From positions 558,001 to 622,000 of the forward strand of contig NZ_JAGJEI010000001.1 of NCBI RefSeq assembly GCF_018100985.1: DNA of 64,000 nt, written 5' to 3'. Shown here one piece after another: positions 26,634-36,635 of the stretch (its first letter is position 1; each line of letters opens with the position of its first letter). The stretch comes from Pseudoalteromonas sp. MMG007 (GTDB taxonomy: Bacteria; Pseudomonadota; Gammaproteobacteria; Enterobacterales; Alteromonadaceae). The notes under the pieces were generated by a model. The model made no database searches, was not told the origin of the DNA, and worked only from the letters and a program-made list of their open reading frames with translations. Position numbers and translations under genes: made by a program.

Positions 26634-26671
26634 TTTCTTAAAGCATTATTCATTTTTGTGTCAAAAAGCTG

Positions 26672-27664
26672 ATGGAAACAAATCGCCTCGATAAGCAAAA
26701 CTTTTTTGATTTAAGTAATTTAAATACATTACGTCAAGACGCTTTAAACAGCGGTGATGCATCAACTGATGCTTCTAAAGCTGCGCTTAAAAAAGCGGCT
26801 GCACAATTTGAAGCTATTTTTACGCAAATGCTACTAAAAGGTATGCGTAAAGCAAATGAAGCGTTTGAAGATAAAGACAGCCCTTTTAATTCAAGCGGTG
26901 TAAAGTTTTTTGAAGAGATGCACGATCAACAACTTTCCTCGGAGCTGTCATCAAATGGCTCGCTTGGGTTGGCAGATTTAATAGTTCAGCAACTTTCGCC
27001 TGAAGCAGATAACTATATGCCTGGTTCCGTACTTAGAACTACAAATGATTTCTTTAGTGATAAGCGTGCGGGGTCAACACTTGTACATGAAAAAAACGAG
27101 CAACAAACAACCACTATTGATAGCACTCAAACCAACATTAATGAGCCTAAATCAAGTAGCACTAATTTTGAAACAGCAGAGCAATTTGTAAGTTCTGTGT
27201 GGGAACACGCTAAAACTGCGGCGCAAAAAATTGGTTTAAACCCGGCTGTAATGGTAGCTCAGGCCGCTCTTGAAACGGGTTGGGGTAAGCACATAATCAG
27301 TAAAAGTGATGGTGGCAGTTCAAATAACTTATTTAATATTAAGTCAGATAAAAGCTGGGAAGGCGACAAAGCAAGTAAAGTAACACTTGAGTTTGAGCAA
27401 GGTACCGCTGTTAAAAAACAAGCGAGCTTTAGAGCCTACGATTCTATTAAAGATAGCGTAAACGACTTTGTTGATTTTTTAACGCAAAACCCACGTTACG
27501 AAGAAGCACTAAAAAATACCGCAAAGCCAAATGAATTTTTAGATTCACTGCAAAAAGCAGGCTACGCAACCGATCCTAACTACGCAAGTAAAATAAAAAA
27601 AGTGCTAAATAGCAGCGAGCTTAAAAATATTGCAACAAGCGCGTTTGCCCAAGGAGTGAAGTAA
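26672..27664 (+). CDS. flgJ: Flagellar rod cap and peptidoglycan hydrolase FlgJ
   Basis: A 330-residue two-domain protein. The N-terminal rod-capping domain (about 30-110, AALKKAAAQFEAIFTQMLLK) is followed by a glucosaminidase domain (about 165-320) with AQAALETGWGKH, whose glutamate is the likely catalytic residue, and NNLFNIKSDKSW. It opens a hole in the wall for the rod. Such fused FlgJ is typical of beta- and gammaproteobacteria. It is followed by flgK after one base. Confidence 0.96.
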   Translation: METNRLDKQNFFDLSNLNTLRQDALNSGDASTDASKAALKKAAAQFEAIFTQMLLKGMRKANEAFEDKDSPFNSSGVKFFEEMHDQQLSSELSSNGSLGLADLIVQQLSPEADNYMPGSVLRTTNDFFSDKRAGSTLVHEKNEQQTTTIDSTQTNINEPKSSSTNFETAEQFVSSVWEHAKTAAQKIGLNPAVMVAQAALETGWGKHIISKSDGGSSNNLFNIKSDKSWEGDKASKVTLEFEQGTAVKKQASFRAYDSIKDSVNDFVDFLTQNPRYEEALKNTAKPNEFLDSLQKAGYATDPNYASKIKKVLNSSELKNIATSAFAQGVK

Positions 27665-27665
27665 T

Positions 27666-29675
27666 ATGTCGTTTAGTTTATTAAATATTGCCAGTGCAGG
27701 GGTTCGTTCAAGCTCTGAACTATTGCAAACGACCAGTAAAAATATCACCAATGTAAATACTGAAGGCTACGTACGTGAGCGTACTGAATTTACAACTATG
27801 GTTGATAACCAAGTAGGGCGGGGCGAAACATATAGGCTTTTAAACGAGTTTGCCCAATCGCAGTTAAACCGCGACACCTCCAATAAATCATTTTTCGATC
27901 AGTTTGTTACAGAAGCAAATCGAGTCGATACTATTTTTTCTGAAGAGTCGAATAACTTATCAACGGGCATCAACTCGCTATTTAACAACGTGCAAGAGGC
28001 GCTAAACCAGCCCTCTTCGTCGGTTGCTCGCTCATTGGTAATGACCGATGCGCAAAGCCTAGTTGATCAAATGGATAGACTTTCTGGCATTGTGCTTGAG
28101 CAGCAAAGCATAGTGAACGAACAGCTTGAGATCTTCTCGGAAGAGGCTAATTCATTAATCCAAAATATTAATACCTTGAACCAAGAAATAGCGGTAGTAA
28201 ACGGAACAAATAACGTATCCGATGCAAGTTCTATTTACAATCAGCGAGATTTAGCCATTCGTGAACTATCAGAGCTCGTTGATATAGAAACACTCGATGG
28301 CCCTAATGGCGAAAAACTTGTATTTATGGGTACAGGCGAATCTTTAGTTATGGAAAACGGTACTTTTAACTTGTTTTCACTGTCGGGCGACCCGGATCCT
28401 AATTTTAAAGAACTCACACTTGATGTAAATGGCGGCAAAGCTGTGCCGCTTGAAATAGATGCAAGCAAACTTAAGGGAAAAATTGGTGGCTTATTGGCGT
28501 TTAGAGACGACATACTTGTACCGGCACAAAACCAAATAGGCCAAATGGGGTTGGCAATTGCTGATGCGTTTAACGAACAAAATAAACTCGGTATGGATGC
28601 AAACGGTGATCTAGGCGGTGATATATTTAATATACCTACCGTTGGCGCTTATGCATATAAAGCTAATAGCGGTGGTGTTACTAATATGACAGCCACAGTA
28701 GAGTCCGGTAAAGGGAGTGAATTACCGGCAAGTGATTTTATTATTACCTACACCGCTAATGCTGATGAAGTAAGTATTCAACCTATAGATAATAAAGGTG
28801 AGCCTGTAGGTAGCGCGTCTTTAGCGACTATACCGGCATCAGGTATCATAGACTCAGACGACATTACTAGCGGTGAATCATTTGGGCTGCAAATTAACGT
28901 TTCAGGAAGTGGCGTTGAAGGCGATCAATTTCAAATTAAATTAAATTCAGAAGCCGCGACCCTCATTACACTTGCTACAAGCAGAGGTGAAGACCTAGCG
29001 CTTGCTTCACCAATTCGTACAGCAAACAGTATAGACAATACAAGTACAGCAACTATTTCAGCAGGAGAGGTAACAAGTGTTACCTCAGGTGGTTTTACTT
29101 CGGCGCCGGGATTAACAAACGGTGATATAACCTTAGTTAAAACTGGTACTGCAAACGAATACCAAATTACAGATGCAAGTGGTACTTCAACATTTACCAT
29201 AACACCTCCTGCGGAAGGCATGCTGGCACAAGCTGGAGCACCTTTTGATAGCTACGGCTTTGACTTTGACATTGAAGGTACCCCAGCCACTGGAGATACG
29301 TTTACTCTTGAATTTAATGAAGGCGGTTTTGATGATAACCGTAATGGTTTGAAACTAGCTGATTTACAAAATGGTGAATTAGTGCGTAAAAATGTAGTAA
29401 CTACGGCCACTGCCGACAATCACGACACATTTAATCAAGCTTACTCAGGCTTGGTGAGCGATATTGGCGTAGTAACCGGCCAAGCTATTACCAGTGCAAG
29501 CGCATTTGACGCGTTAGCTCAGCAATCAGAAGCGTGGTATGAATCGCTTTCCGGTGTAAACCTAGATGAAGAGGCTGCTAATTTACTGCGTTTTCAGCAA
29601 TCATACTCAGCATCAGCGCAAGTATTGGCTGCAGCTCAAGAAATTTTTGACACCTTATTAAGTGCGGCGAGGTAA
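27666..29675 (+). CDS. flgK: Hook-filament junction protein FlgK
   Basis: A 669-residue junction protein (HAP1) between hook and filament. The N-terminal FSLLNIASAGVRSSSELLQT with SKNITNVNTEGYVRER and the C-terminal GVNLDEEAANLLRFQQSYSA are typical. It is longer than the enteric protein of about 550 residues; the extra length lies in the central Thr, Ser and Gly-rich part (about 330-560). Export probably needs FlgN. Confidence 0.96.
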   Translation: MSFSLLNIASAGVRSSSELLQTTSKNITNVNTEGYVRERTEFTTMVDNQVGRGETYRLLNEFAQSQLNRDTSNKSFFDQFVTEANRVDTIFSEESNNLSTGINSLFNNVQEALNQPSSSVARSLVMTDAQSLVDQMDRLSGIVLEQQSIVNEQLEIFSEEANSLIQNINTLNQEIAVVNGTNNVSDASSIYNQRDLAIRELSELVDIETLDGPNGEKLVFMGTGESLVMENGTFNLFSLSGDPDPNFKELTLDVNGGKAVPLEIDASKLKGKIGGLLAFRDDILVPAQNQIGQMGLAIADAFNEQNKLGMDANGDLGGDIFNIPTVGAYAYKANSGGVTNMTATVESGKGSELPASDFIITYTANADEVSIQPIDNKGEPVGSASLATIPASGIIDSDDITSGESFGLQINVSGSGVEGDQFQIKLNSEAATLITLATSRGEDLALASPIRTANSIDNTSTATISAGEVTSVTSGGFTSAPGLTNGDITLVKTGTANEYQITDASGTSTFTITPPAEGMLAQAGAPFDSYGFDFDIEGTPATGDTFTLEFNEGGFDDNRNGLKLADLQNGELVRKNVVTTATADNHDTFNQAYSGLVSDIGVVTGQAITSASAFDALAQQSEAWYESLSGVNLDEEAANLLRFQQSYSASAQVLAAAQEIFDTLLSAAR

Positions 29676-29677
29676 TC

Positions 29678-30931
29678 ATGCGTTTATCAAATAACTTAAT
29701 GTACCAAAACAACATAAATAAAATACTCGACAGCCAACAAAGCGTTGCCAATGCACAAGAGCAAGTAAATACTGGTGAGAAGTATTTAACTACTTCAGAA
29801 GCTCCTGCCGCTATTTCACAAGGGATGCTCTATTCAAATAAAATACAAACAAACGAGCAATATACAAAGAATATTGCTCAGCTAAGTGGACGCCTCGAAA
29901 CAGAGGAAACCATATTGCAAAGTATAAATACCAATATTCAGCAAGCGCAAGAACTCACTATTCAAGCCGGTAATGGTGCTTATACTCAAGATGATTTAGA
30001 GTCCATTGCTGCAGAACTCAGTGAAATACAAAAAACGCTTGTTAACTTAATGAACACGCGCTCAGAAGACGGCAAGTTTATTTTTTCAGGCTATCAAGAT
30101 AGCACTCAACCATACCAGTTTGATTCAACAGCGGGTGAATATACTTATAATGGGGATCAAGGTCAGCATGCAATTACAATTGCTGAAGGTGTAAGCATTA
30201 AATCGAGCGATAATGGCTTTGATACATTTGAGAAAACTGATGCGCGTTTAAATGTGGAATCTAATACGGCAAGTGTTTCTGGTTCTATTACAGCTGCTAG
30301 CGTTTACGTTGACGGGCAAACTGAGTTTGATAACTTCCATCAAGCAAATTACAACGCAGATCCAACGGCTTCTGCAACTGCAAATACGTATAGTGTACTT
30401 GTAAGCCCTGGGGCTACGGCTGACGATCCCCAAACTTACGAAATATATAGAGATGGTGCTCCACTAACACCAACAGTAACGGGTGAGGTTACAGATGAGC
30501 CAATCGATTTTGCAGGTATGAAGATTGAATTTGAAGGTACAGCACCTGGCCAGCTTGATTTTAGCCTTGAAAAACCAGGTAAAGAAAATGTTCTCAATAC
30601 ATTACAATCACTTATTACAGGTTTAAATGACGGCACACTTGAAGGTGATGATTTTCAAGAAGTGTTAGCCGATGGCTTGGTTCAATTACAAAATGCCAGT
30701 GAACAAGTAGTATATACGCAAGCAAGTTTAGGTGGTCGTATGAACGCAGTTGAAAGCGTTAGCGACTCTAACCTTGCACAAGATATTCAAAATAAAAGTA
30801 ACCTTTCTGATTTAGTAGAAGTAGACATGGCTGAAGCTATTAGCGAACTTACTAAGCAAGAGACCGCACTGCAAGCATCTCAAGCCACATTTGGTCGTTT
30901 GACTAACCTTTCATTGTTTGATTACTTATAA
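29678..30931 (+). CDS. flgL: Hook-filament junction protein FlgL
   Basis: A 417-residue junction protein (HAP3) with flagellin-like ends: MRLSNNLMYQNNINKILDSQ at the N-terminus and LTKQETALQASQATFGRLTN at the C-terminus. It is about 100 residues longer than the enteric form; the extra part is central (about 195-295). It starts two bases after flgK. A hairpin follows the gene. Confidence 0.95.
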   Translation: MRLSNNLMYQNNINKILDSQQSVANAQEQVNTGEKYLTTSEAPAAISQGMLYSNKIQTNEQYTKNIAQLSGRLETEETILQSINTNIQQAQELTIQAGNGAYTQDDLESIAAELSEIQKTLVNLMNTRSEDGKFIFSGYQDSTQPYQFDSTAGEYTYNGDQGQHAITIAEGVSIKSSDNGFDTFEKTDARLNVESNTASVSGSITAASVYVDGQTEFDNFHQANYNADPTASATANTYSVLVSPGATADDPQTYEIYRDGAPLTPTVTGEVTDEPIDFAGMKIEFEGTAPGQLDFSLEKPGKENVLNTLQSLITGLNDGTLEGDDFQEVLADGLVQLQNASEQVVYTQASLGGRMNAVESVSDSNLAQDIQNKSNLSDLVEVDMAEAISELTKQETALQASQATFGRLTNLSLFDYL

Positions 30932-30953
30932 GCAGGTTATAAGCAGAAATACC

Positions 30954-30982
30954 TTGCCGCTTTAGCTAATACAAAGCGGCAA
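30954..30982 (+). terminator. Hairpin after flgL
   Basis: A perfect 10-base stem TTGCCGCTTT with AAAGCGGCAA and a nine-base loop. The downstream side has A rather than T, so it may end transcription poorly or stabilise the message end. It lies 22 bases after the flgL stop. Confidence 0.5.
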
Positions 30983-31095
30983 AAACCTCCCTCAAAATAG
31001 CGGCAATAATTTGTCACTCTTACGGAAAAACATAAAACTTACACTTTAACTTATAAAAACATAATAAAAACAGTGGTTTGAGTTTGTTTTAAAGT

Positions 31096-31111
31096 TGGCA
31101 CAGTAAATGCT
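31096..31111 (+). promoter_or_regulatory. Sigma-54 promoter of the first flagellin gene
   Basis: TGGCACAGTAAATGCT has exact GG-N10-GC spacing and a perfect TGGCAC -24 element. No sigma-28 site was found before this gene. The predicted leader is about 75 bases long and holds a 7-base-pair hairpin (31139-31167). Confidence 0.85.
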
Positions 31112-31138
31112 TTGTTATGGTTAAATAATTATCGAACA

Positions 31139-31167
31139 GTGGTTCCTGTTAAAACGTGTTGAACCAC
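31139..31167 (+). promoter_or_regulatory. Hairpin in the leader of the first flagellin message
   Basis: A perfect stem GTGGTTC with GAACCAC and a 15-base loop, located between the sigma-54 site and the ribosome site (TAGGAGATGG). It may stabilise the message or bind a regulator. No T-run follows, so it is not a terminator. Confidence 0.4.
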
Positions 31168-31195
31168 ACTCTGTTTAAACCTAGGAGATGGTAAA

Positions 31196-32698
31196 ATGGC
31201 ATTAACAGTAAATACTAATGTGTCGTCACTAAACGCACAACGTAACTTATCAAAATCTGGCGAAGGCTTAGCAACCTCAATGGAACGCTTGTCATCGGGT
31301 ATGCGTATTAATAGCGCTAAAGATGATGCCGCTGGCCTACAAATTTCTAACCGTTTGACCTCACAAATTAATGGCCTAGCCGTTGCTCAGCGTAATGCCA
31401 ATGACGGTATTTCAATGGCGCAAACTGCAGAGGGCGCCATGCAAGAGTCAACCAATATTTTGCAGCGTATGCGTGAGCTTGCTCTGCAATCGGCAAATGG
31501 TTCGAATTCTCCTGAAGACCGCGAAGCACTCCAAAAAGAGGTTTCAGCACTTCAAGTTGAACTTACACGTATTGCTGATACGACATCATTTGGTGGTCAA
31601 CAACTATTAGATGGCAGCTATGGTAGTAAAGCATTCCAAGTAGGCGCGAATGCTAATGAAACTATTAACGTATCTCTTTCAAGTGTTGCAGCCGAAAAAA
31701 TAGGTTCTAATCAAACGAACTTACAGTCAGCAACAACTATAGACGGTTTTGGTCAAGTAAATGAAGTTGCTGGTACTGGAGCCGCTCTCGCTGATAGTGC
31801 TATTGCATATGGCGATTTGGTTATTTCCGGCAGAGAGGACTCTACGGTTGCTATTCCAAATGGTGCGAGTGCTGAAGAGGCTGCTGAGCTAATCAATCAA
31901 GTAACGAGTGCGACAGGGGTAGAGGCTCAAGCAAGAACAGAAGCACAACTAGATATTTCAGGCGCGGCAACTACTTCGGGTGAGTCTGTAAGCTTTGAAT
32001 TAAATGGTGAAAAAGTATCGTTTGTTGCTACTGGTACAGCTACAGGCGATGAAAAAGCGATGGCTGAAGCTATTAACAGTAAAACAGACGTTCATGGTGT
32101 TACCGCAACTCTTGATAATGGTGTTTTATCTGTGTCAAACAACTCTGGTGCTGATATTGAAATTGTCGAATTTGCAGGGGGCGCAGGTTCACAATTAGAT
32201 ATAACTCCTCAGGGTTATAATGAAAACTCGCCTGGTGATCTTGTTACTCTCGAGACAGGCAGTGCAACTTCCGCTTCTGCAAGAATAGCAGGTGCGATAC
32301 AGCTTAATTCATCAGAAACATTTGCAACAACAGCTACAACTTTTGTGGATGAAGTGGCGACAAAAGTAACAAGTTCTCTAGAGAATGCGGCTGAAATTGA
32401 TATAACGAGTCAAAAAGGATCGCAAGATGCTTTATCGGTAATTGATAACGCTATCGCTAGTATAGACTCTCAGCGTGCAGGGTTGGGTGCTGTTCAAAAT
32501 CGCTTTAGCCATACAATTAGTAACCTTGCAAACATCGAACAAAATGTATCTGCATCACGAAGCCGTATTCAAGATACCGATTTTGCAACAGAAACTGCTG
32601 AAATGACTAAAAACCAAATATTGCAGCAGGCGGGCACATCAATCCTTTCGCAAGCGAACCAGGTGCCACAGGCAGCAATTAGCTTGTTAGGTGGCTAG
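31196..32698 (+). CDS. Flagellin (first of two)
   Basis: A 500-residue filament protein. The N-terminal D0/D1 core ([40 protein letters not shown]) and the C-terminal core ([20 protein letters not shown]) are conserved. The central part (about 180-420) is variable and contains [11 protein letters not shown], shared with the second flagellin. The ribosome site is TAGGAG. It is expected to be under sigma-54 control, unlike the second copy. Export is through the flagellar type III system with FliS as chaperone. Confidence 0.96.
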   Translation: MALTVNTNVSSLNAQRNLSKSGEGLATSMERLSSGMRINSAKDDAAGLQISNRLTSQINGLAVAQRNANDGISMAQTAEGAMQESTNILQRMRELALQSANGSNSPEDREALQKEVSALQVELTRIADTTSFGGQQLLDGSYGSKAFQVGANANETINVSLSSVAAEKIGSNQTNLQSATTIDGFGQVNEVAGTGAALADSAIAYGDLVISGREDSTVAIPNGASAEEAAELINQVTSATGVEAQARTEAQLDISGAATTSGESVSFELNGEKVSFVATGTATGDEKAMAEAINSKTDVHGVTATLDNGVLSVSNNSGADIEIVEFAGGAGSQLDITPQGYNENSPGDLVTLETGSATSASARIAGAIQLNSSETFATTATTFVDEVATKVTSSLENAAEIDITSQKGSQDALSVIDNAIASIDSQRAGLGAVQNRFSHTISNLANIEQNVSASRSRIQDTDFATETAEMTKNQILQQAGTSILSQANQVPQAAISLLGG

Positions 32699-32723
32699 AA
32701 ACGCCATTAGTACAAGTGATAAT

Positions 32724-32754
32724 AAAAAGCACATCATGTACGATGTGCTTTTTT
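32724..32754 (+). terminator. Terminator after the first flagellin gene
   Basis: The stem AAAAGCACATC, a six-base loop and GATGTGCTTTT with a run of T, 25 bases after the stop codon. A strong symmetric hairpin. Confidence 0.9.
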
Positions 32755-32887
32755 CGTTATTAGGGGGTAAGTAGTTCATTTTAAGTAAATGAAGCGCTTT
32801 AATAAAAAATAAAATTAATTATTTCATTTAAAATTAGTTACTTAATTCTATTTTCGAATAATTATTAAAAATAAATCAAAATAACGT

Positions 32888-32914
32888 TAAAGATAATATT
32901 TTTCCTGCCGTTAA
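32888..32914 (+). promoter_or_regulatory. Sigma-28 (FliA) promoter of the second flagellin gene
   Basis: TAAAGATA (32888-32895), an 11-base spacer and GCCGTTAA (32907-32914) match the FliA consensus closely. No sigma-54 site was found before this gene. The leader would be about 85 bases long. Confidence 0.85.
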
Positions 32915-33004
32915 CTTAACCAGTACAGAGCTTGAGCATACAATTGTGACAGCTCTTGGTTAAATTTAAACAGTCACATTACGAAAGTAATCAGGAGTTT
33001 TATT

Positions 33005-34486
33005 ATGATTTCAGTAAATACAAATGTATCTTCATTAAACGCTCAGCGTAACCTATCTCAATCAGGTTCTGACCTTGCAACGTCAATGGAGCGTTTATCA
33101 TCGGGTATGCGTATCAATAGCGCAAAAGATGATGCGGCAGGCCTACAAATTTCAAACCGTTTAACATCACAAGTAAATGGTTTAGCAGTAGCACAGCGTA
33201 ACGCTAACGATGGTATATCAATGGCGCAAACTGCTGAGGGTGCAATGAATGAGTCAACAAGTATTTTACAACGTATGCGTGAGCTTGCACTACAGTCAGC
33301 TAATGGTTCAAATTCTACTGAAGACCGTGAATCTCTTCAAAAAGAAGTCTCTGCACTTCAAGTTGAATTAACACGTATTGCTGAGACAACCTCATTTGGT
33401 GGTCAACAGCTTTTAGACGGCAGCTTTGGCTCTAAGTCATTCCAAATTGGTGCTAACGCCAATGAAACAATTAATGTTTCATTGTCGAGTGTAGCAGCAG
33501 AAAAAATTGGTTCTAATCAAGTAAACTTACAATCTGCAGCGGCTGATGGCTTTGGTCAGGCTGCAGCTGCAACAACTGCTTTAGCAGCTAGTGGTGTTGC
33601 TGGTGGTACATATGACATTTCTGGACGTAATGACGCTCAGGTAACTATTGCTGCTGGTGCGAGCGCTAAAGATGCTGCGGATGCTATTAATAGTGTTACA
33701 AGTTCTACGGGTGTTACGGCTCAAGCACGAACTGAAGCTGATTTGTCTCTTTCAGCTCTTGCGGGTAAAGATGAGTCAGTTAGCTTTGAGCTTAATGGTG
33801 AAAAACTATCATTTGTTGGTACCGGCACTAAAGCTGGTGATGAGCAAGCACTAGCCGAGGCTATTAACAGTGCTACTGATGATACCGGTGTTACTGCAAC
33901 AATTGAAAATGGTGCTCTTTCTGTATCAAATAACAACGGCGAAGATATTACATTTGAAGGTTTAACCGACAGCAATGGTACACCATCAGTTGCACTTGAC
34001 GTTACACCTGAAGGTTATGATGGCGCTGCTGGTACAGCGGTAACAATAAATGACGCAGCTGGTGCAACAAGAATATCGGGTGCTGTTCAGTTGAACTCTT
34101 CAGAGACATTTAGTGTAGACGCAAGTGATGCTTCTTTAGCGGCAGGAACAGACCCTGTAACCAGTAAATTAAATGATGTTGCAGATCTTAATATTACAAG
34201 CCAAGAAGGTTCGCAAGATGCGTTAGCAATTATTGATAATGCTATTGCAAATATTGATTCACAACGTGCGAGCTTAGGTGCGGTTCAAAACCGTTTTGAC
34301 CATACTATTAGTAATTTGTCTAACATTTCTGAAAACGTATCTGCTTCACGTAGTCGTATTCAAGACACTGACTTTGCAACTGAAACTGCAGAGATGACGA
34401 AAAACCAAATCTTGCAACAAGCAGGTACGTCAATACTATCACAGGCGAATCAGTTACCACAGACAGCACTTAGCCTATTAGGTTAA
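33005..34486 (+). CDS. Flagellin (second of two)
   Basis: A 493-residue filament protein, paralogous to the gene before it. The first 170 or so residues and the last 80 are nearly the same in both, while the centre (about 175-410) differs and is rich in Ala. The ribosome site is CAGGAG. A sigma-28 promoter lies upstream, so it should be expressed only after hook completion and FlgM export. A terminator follows. Confidence 0.96.
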   Translation: MISVNTNVSSLNAQRNLSQSGSDLATSMERLSSGMRINSAKDDAAGLQISNRLTSQVNGLAVAQRNANDGISMAQTAEGAMNESTSILQRMRELALQSANGSNSTEDRESLQKEVSALQVELTRIAETTSFGGQQLLDGSFGSKSFQIGANANETINVSLSSVAAEKIGSNQVNLQSAAADGFGQAAAATTALAASGVAGGTYDISGRNDAQVTIAAGASAKDAADAINSVTSSTGVTAQARTEADLSLSALAGKDESVSFELNGEKLSFVGTGTKAGDEQALAEAINSATDDTGVTATIENGALSVSNNNGEDITFEGLTDSNGTPSVALDVTPEGYDGAAGTAVTINDAAGATRISGAVQLNSSETFSVDASDASLAAGTDPVTSKLNDVADLNITSQEGSQDALAIIDNAIANIDSQRASLGAVQNRFDHTISNLSNISENVSASRSRIQDTDFATETAEMTKNQILQQAGTSILSQANQLPQTALSLLG

Positions 34487-34546
34487 TAAGTTAAACTTTT
34501 AGCTTAATGGTAGCTAGCTAGTACATAAAGTCAGTATTAGTTTTAA

Positions 34547-34578
34547 AACAAGGAGGTGGCTTTAGCTACCTCCTTTTG
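34547..34578 (+). terminator. Terminator after the second flagellin gene
   Basis: The stem AAGGAGGTGGC, loop TTTA and GCTACCTCCTT (one G-T pair) form an 11-base stem ending in T residues, 60 bases after the stop. Confidence 0.8.
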
Positions 34579-34586
34579 TGGTTTAA

Positions 34587-34602
34587 GGGCATAAATTAAG
34601 CT
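34587..34602 (+). promoter_or_regulatory. Possible sigma-54 promoter of flaG-fliD
   Basis: GGGCATAAATTAAGCT has GG-N10-GC spacing, but the -12 element reads AAGC rather than TTGC. It is weaker than the other sites. Position after a terminator and 48 bases before flaG makes it plausible. Confidence 0.4.
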
Positions 34603-34649
34603 ATTGTTAATCAAATAACTATATACGTTAGGTAAGTTTAGGAGGCGTT

Positions 34650-35084
34650 ATGAACACCATTACTTCAAACGCAGAAGTTACGATAGCATCAACATCTTTG
34701 ACGGGTGAAAGTAAGCAGCTAAGCCAGTCTGCATCAACTTTAACTCAGCGTGCTGTTGATGACGTAAATAAATCAGACGGTTTAGGTGCACAAAAACTGT
34801 TAAATAATCAGTTCACACAACAAAACTCTGATACAAATAGTTCACAAAACCAACAGCTTGAACGTGAGCAGCTTGAAAAGGTGGCGCAACAATTGCAGGA
34901 ATTTATGGGTGACATGAACCGCAGTCTGCAATTTCAAGTTGATGAAGACTCAGGCCGAGACGTTATTAAAATACTAGACAAAACCAGTGGTGATGTAATT
35001 AAGCAGTATCCTTCAGAAGAGGTTTTAAGCTTAGTATCAAAGCTTTCGGAATCTGCTGGTATTTTGATAGACCAGACTGTTTAG
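34650..35084 (+). CDS. flaG: FlaG family protein
   Basis: A 144-residue protein. The N-terminal half is polar, and the C-terminal half carries the FlaG domain (LQFQVDEDSGRDVIKILDKT, then IKQYPSEEVLSL). FlaG proteins affect filament length in polar flagella. Position between flagellin and fliD is as in Vibrio. The ribosome site AGGAGG is strong. Confidence 0.92.
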   Translation: MNTITSNAEVTIASTSLTGESKQLSQSASTLTQRAVDDVNKSDGLGAQKLLNNQFTQQNSDTNSSQNQQLEREQLEKVAQQLQEFMGDMNRSLQFQVDEDSGRDVIKILDKTSGDVIKQYPSEEVLSLVSKLSESAGILIDQTV

Positions 35085-35141
35085 TGGTTATTGCTACACG
35101 TATATAGTTAGTTTATTTTTAGGTATTTAAAGAGGTGAAGT

Positions 35142-36548
35142 ATGTCTATTTCGTTTAATGGTTTAGGCTCTGGTTTAGCGGTATCCGATATAGTGGATGC
35201 ACTCGTTAATTCAGAGCAAGCACCTGCTGAGGCTCGTTTAAATACTACTGAGAGTAACTTAACTACTGACATTTCTGCTGTAGGCGCACTAAAATCTGCT
35301 TTGGAACAAGTGCAAACTGCGATGGAAGCGCTAGGTGATGCAGATAATTACCAACAACGCAGTACATCAGGTAATGATGATTTTGTTTCTATCAGTGCTG
35401 ATGAAGACGCACAGCCAGGTGGTTATTCTGTAGAGGTCAATAACCTTGCTACGGAGCATAAAATACTTTCAGAAGCTTTTGATGCTAACACTGCTGTGGG
35501 TGAAGGTATTATGACTCTTAGCTCAGGTGACAATAGCTTTGATGTTGAAGTGTCTGACACTGCGACCTTAAGTGAAATCAGAGATGCGATTAACGACAGC
35601 AATGATAACGATAGTATCAACGCAACAATAATAACTGATGATACCGGCCAGCATTTAGTACTTTCAGCCAAAAATAGCGGCCTTGAAAGCGAGATAAAAG
35701 TAGAAGTAACAGATATTGACGGTGACAATACAGATACGAACGGTTTATCCCTGTTAGCTTTTGATTCTGCAGGCGTTCAAAATGCATCTGAAATTATCGC
35801 TGCTACTGATGCATCAATTACAATTGATGGCTCACTTACTGTAAGCAGTTCTTCAAATACATTTACTGATGTGATAGATGGCATCACTATAACTGCAAAA
35901 AAAGCACATGATACTGATGATGACTTAAGTGATATCTCCATAACAGAAAATAACAACAATATTCAGTCAGGCTTAAATAACTTTATTTCCAGCTATAACG
36001 AATTACTTGAGCTTAGTAATACTCTCGGCGCTTCAAGTGAAGATGGTGCCGGCGTGATGGCTGGTGATTCGTTATTGCGTGGCGTTATGTCTAAATTACG
36101 AGAGCAGATAACTGACTCTGTAGATTTAGGTAATGGTAACTCATTGTCACTTTCTCAGCTGGGGGTTGAAACAGATCGTTACGGAGTGTTGACGCTTAAT
36201 ACTGAAACATTAAATGACAAAATTGATGAAGATGTAGATTTAGTGCAACAGTTTTTTATTGGCAGTGATGAAGATGAAGGTGGCTTTGCCCAGTCGTTTG
36301 ATGAGCTTATGAGCTTTTATACAGACACCGATGGTATTATCCAAAATCGTATTGACAGTAAAACTAATCAATTGGAAGATGTAGATGATCAGCGCCTCAG
36401 TCTTGCAAGTAAAATGGAGTCGTTGTCTGATAGATTATACGCTCAATACAACGCCATGGATTTACTCGTTGCGAATCTTAACTCCACTAGTAGCTACGTG
36501 CAAGCTCAGCTTGAAAATATGCCAGGTGTAGTGAGTAACAACTCTTAA
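35142..36548 (+). CDS. fliD: Flagellar filament cap protein FliD
   Basis: A 468-residue cap protein (HAP2) that folds flagellin at the filament tip. The N-terminal FNGLGSGLAVSDIVDALVNS and the C-terminal SLSDRLYAQYNAMDLLVANL are typical of D0, with variable outer domains between. It follows flaG on the same strand. Unusually, its downstream neighbours fliT and fliS are on the opposite strand, separated by a 50-base palindrome. Confidence 0.96.
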   Translation: MSISFNGLGSGLAVSDIVDALVNSEQAPAEARLNTTESNLTTDISAVGALKSALEQVQTAMEALGDADNYQQRSTSGNDDFVSISADEDAQPGGYSVEVNNLATEHKILSEAFDANTAVGEGIMTLSSGDNSFDVEVSDTATLSEIRDAINDSNDNDSINATIITDDTGQHLVLSAKNSGLESEIKVEVTDIDGDNTDTNGLSLLAFDSAGVQNASEIIAATDASITIDGSLTVSSSSNTFTDVIDGITITAKKAHDTDDDLSDISITENNNNIQSGLNNFISSYNELLELSNTLGASSEDGAGVMAGDSLLRGVMSKLREQITDSVDLGNGNSLSLSQLGVETDRYGVLTLNTETLNDKIDEDVDLVQQFFIGSDEDEGGFAQSFDELMSFYTDTDGIIQNRIDSKTNQLEDVDDQRLSLASKMESLSDRLYAQYNAMDLLVANLNSTSSYVQAQLENMPGVVSNNS

Positions 36549-36561
36549 CTATAAATACTAT

Positions 36562-36611
36562 ATATCAGGCATAAAAAAACCGTTTTAAAACGGTTTTTTT
36601 ATGCCTGATAT
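36562..36611. terminator. Bidirectional terminator, 50-base perfect palindrome
   Basis: Two 25-base arms are exact reverse complements without a spacer. The centre is CCGTTTTAAAACGG, flanked by A7 and T7 runs and then by AGGCAT and ATGCCT. It lies between the convergent fliD and fliT genes and would end transcription from both sides. Confidence 0.9.
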
Positions 36612-36635
36612 TTACGTTTAATACTGTGTTAGTAA

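Noticed and set aside
28931..29221. A 96-codon minus-strand frame inside flgK
   Set aside because: It is antisense to the flgK coding region, with no independent start signals. Several similar frames in the flagellar genes were dismissed for the same reason.
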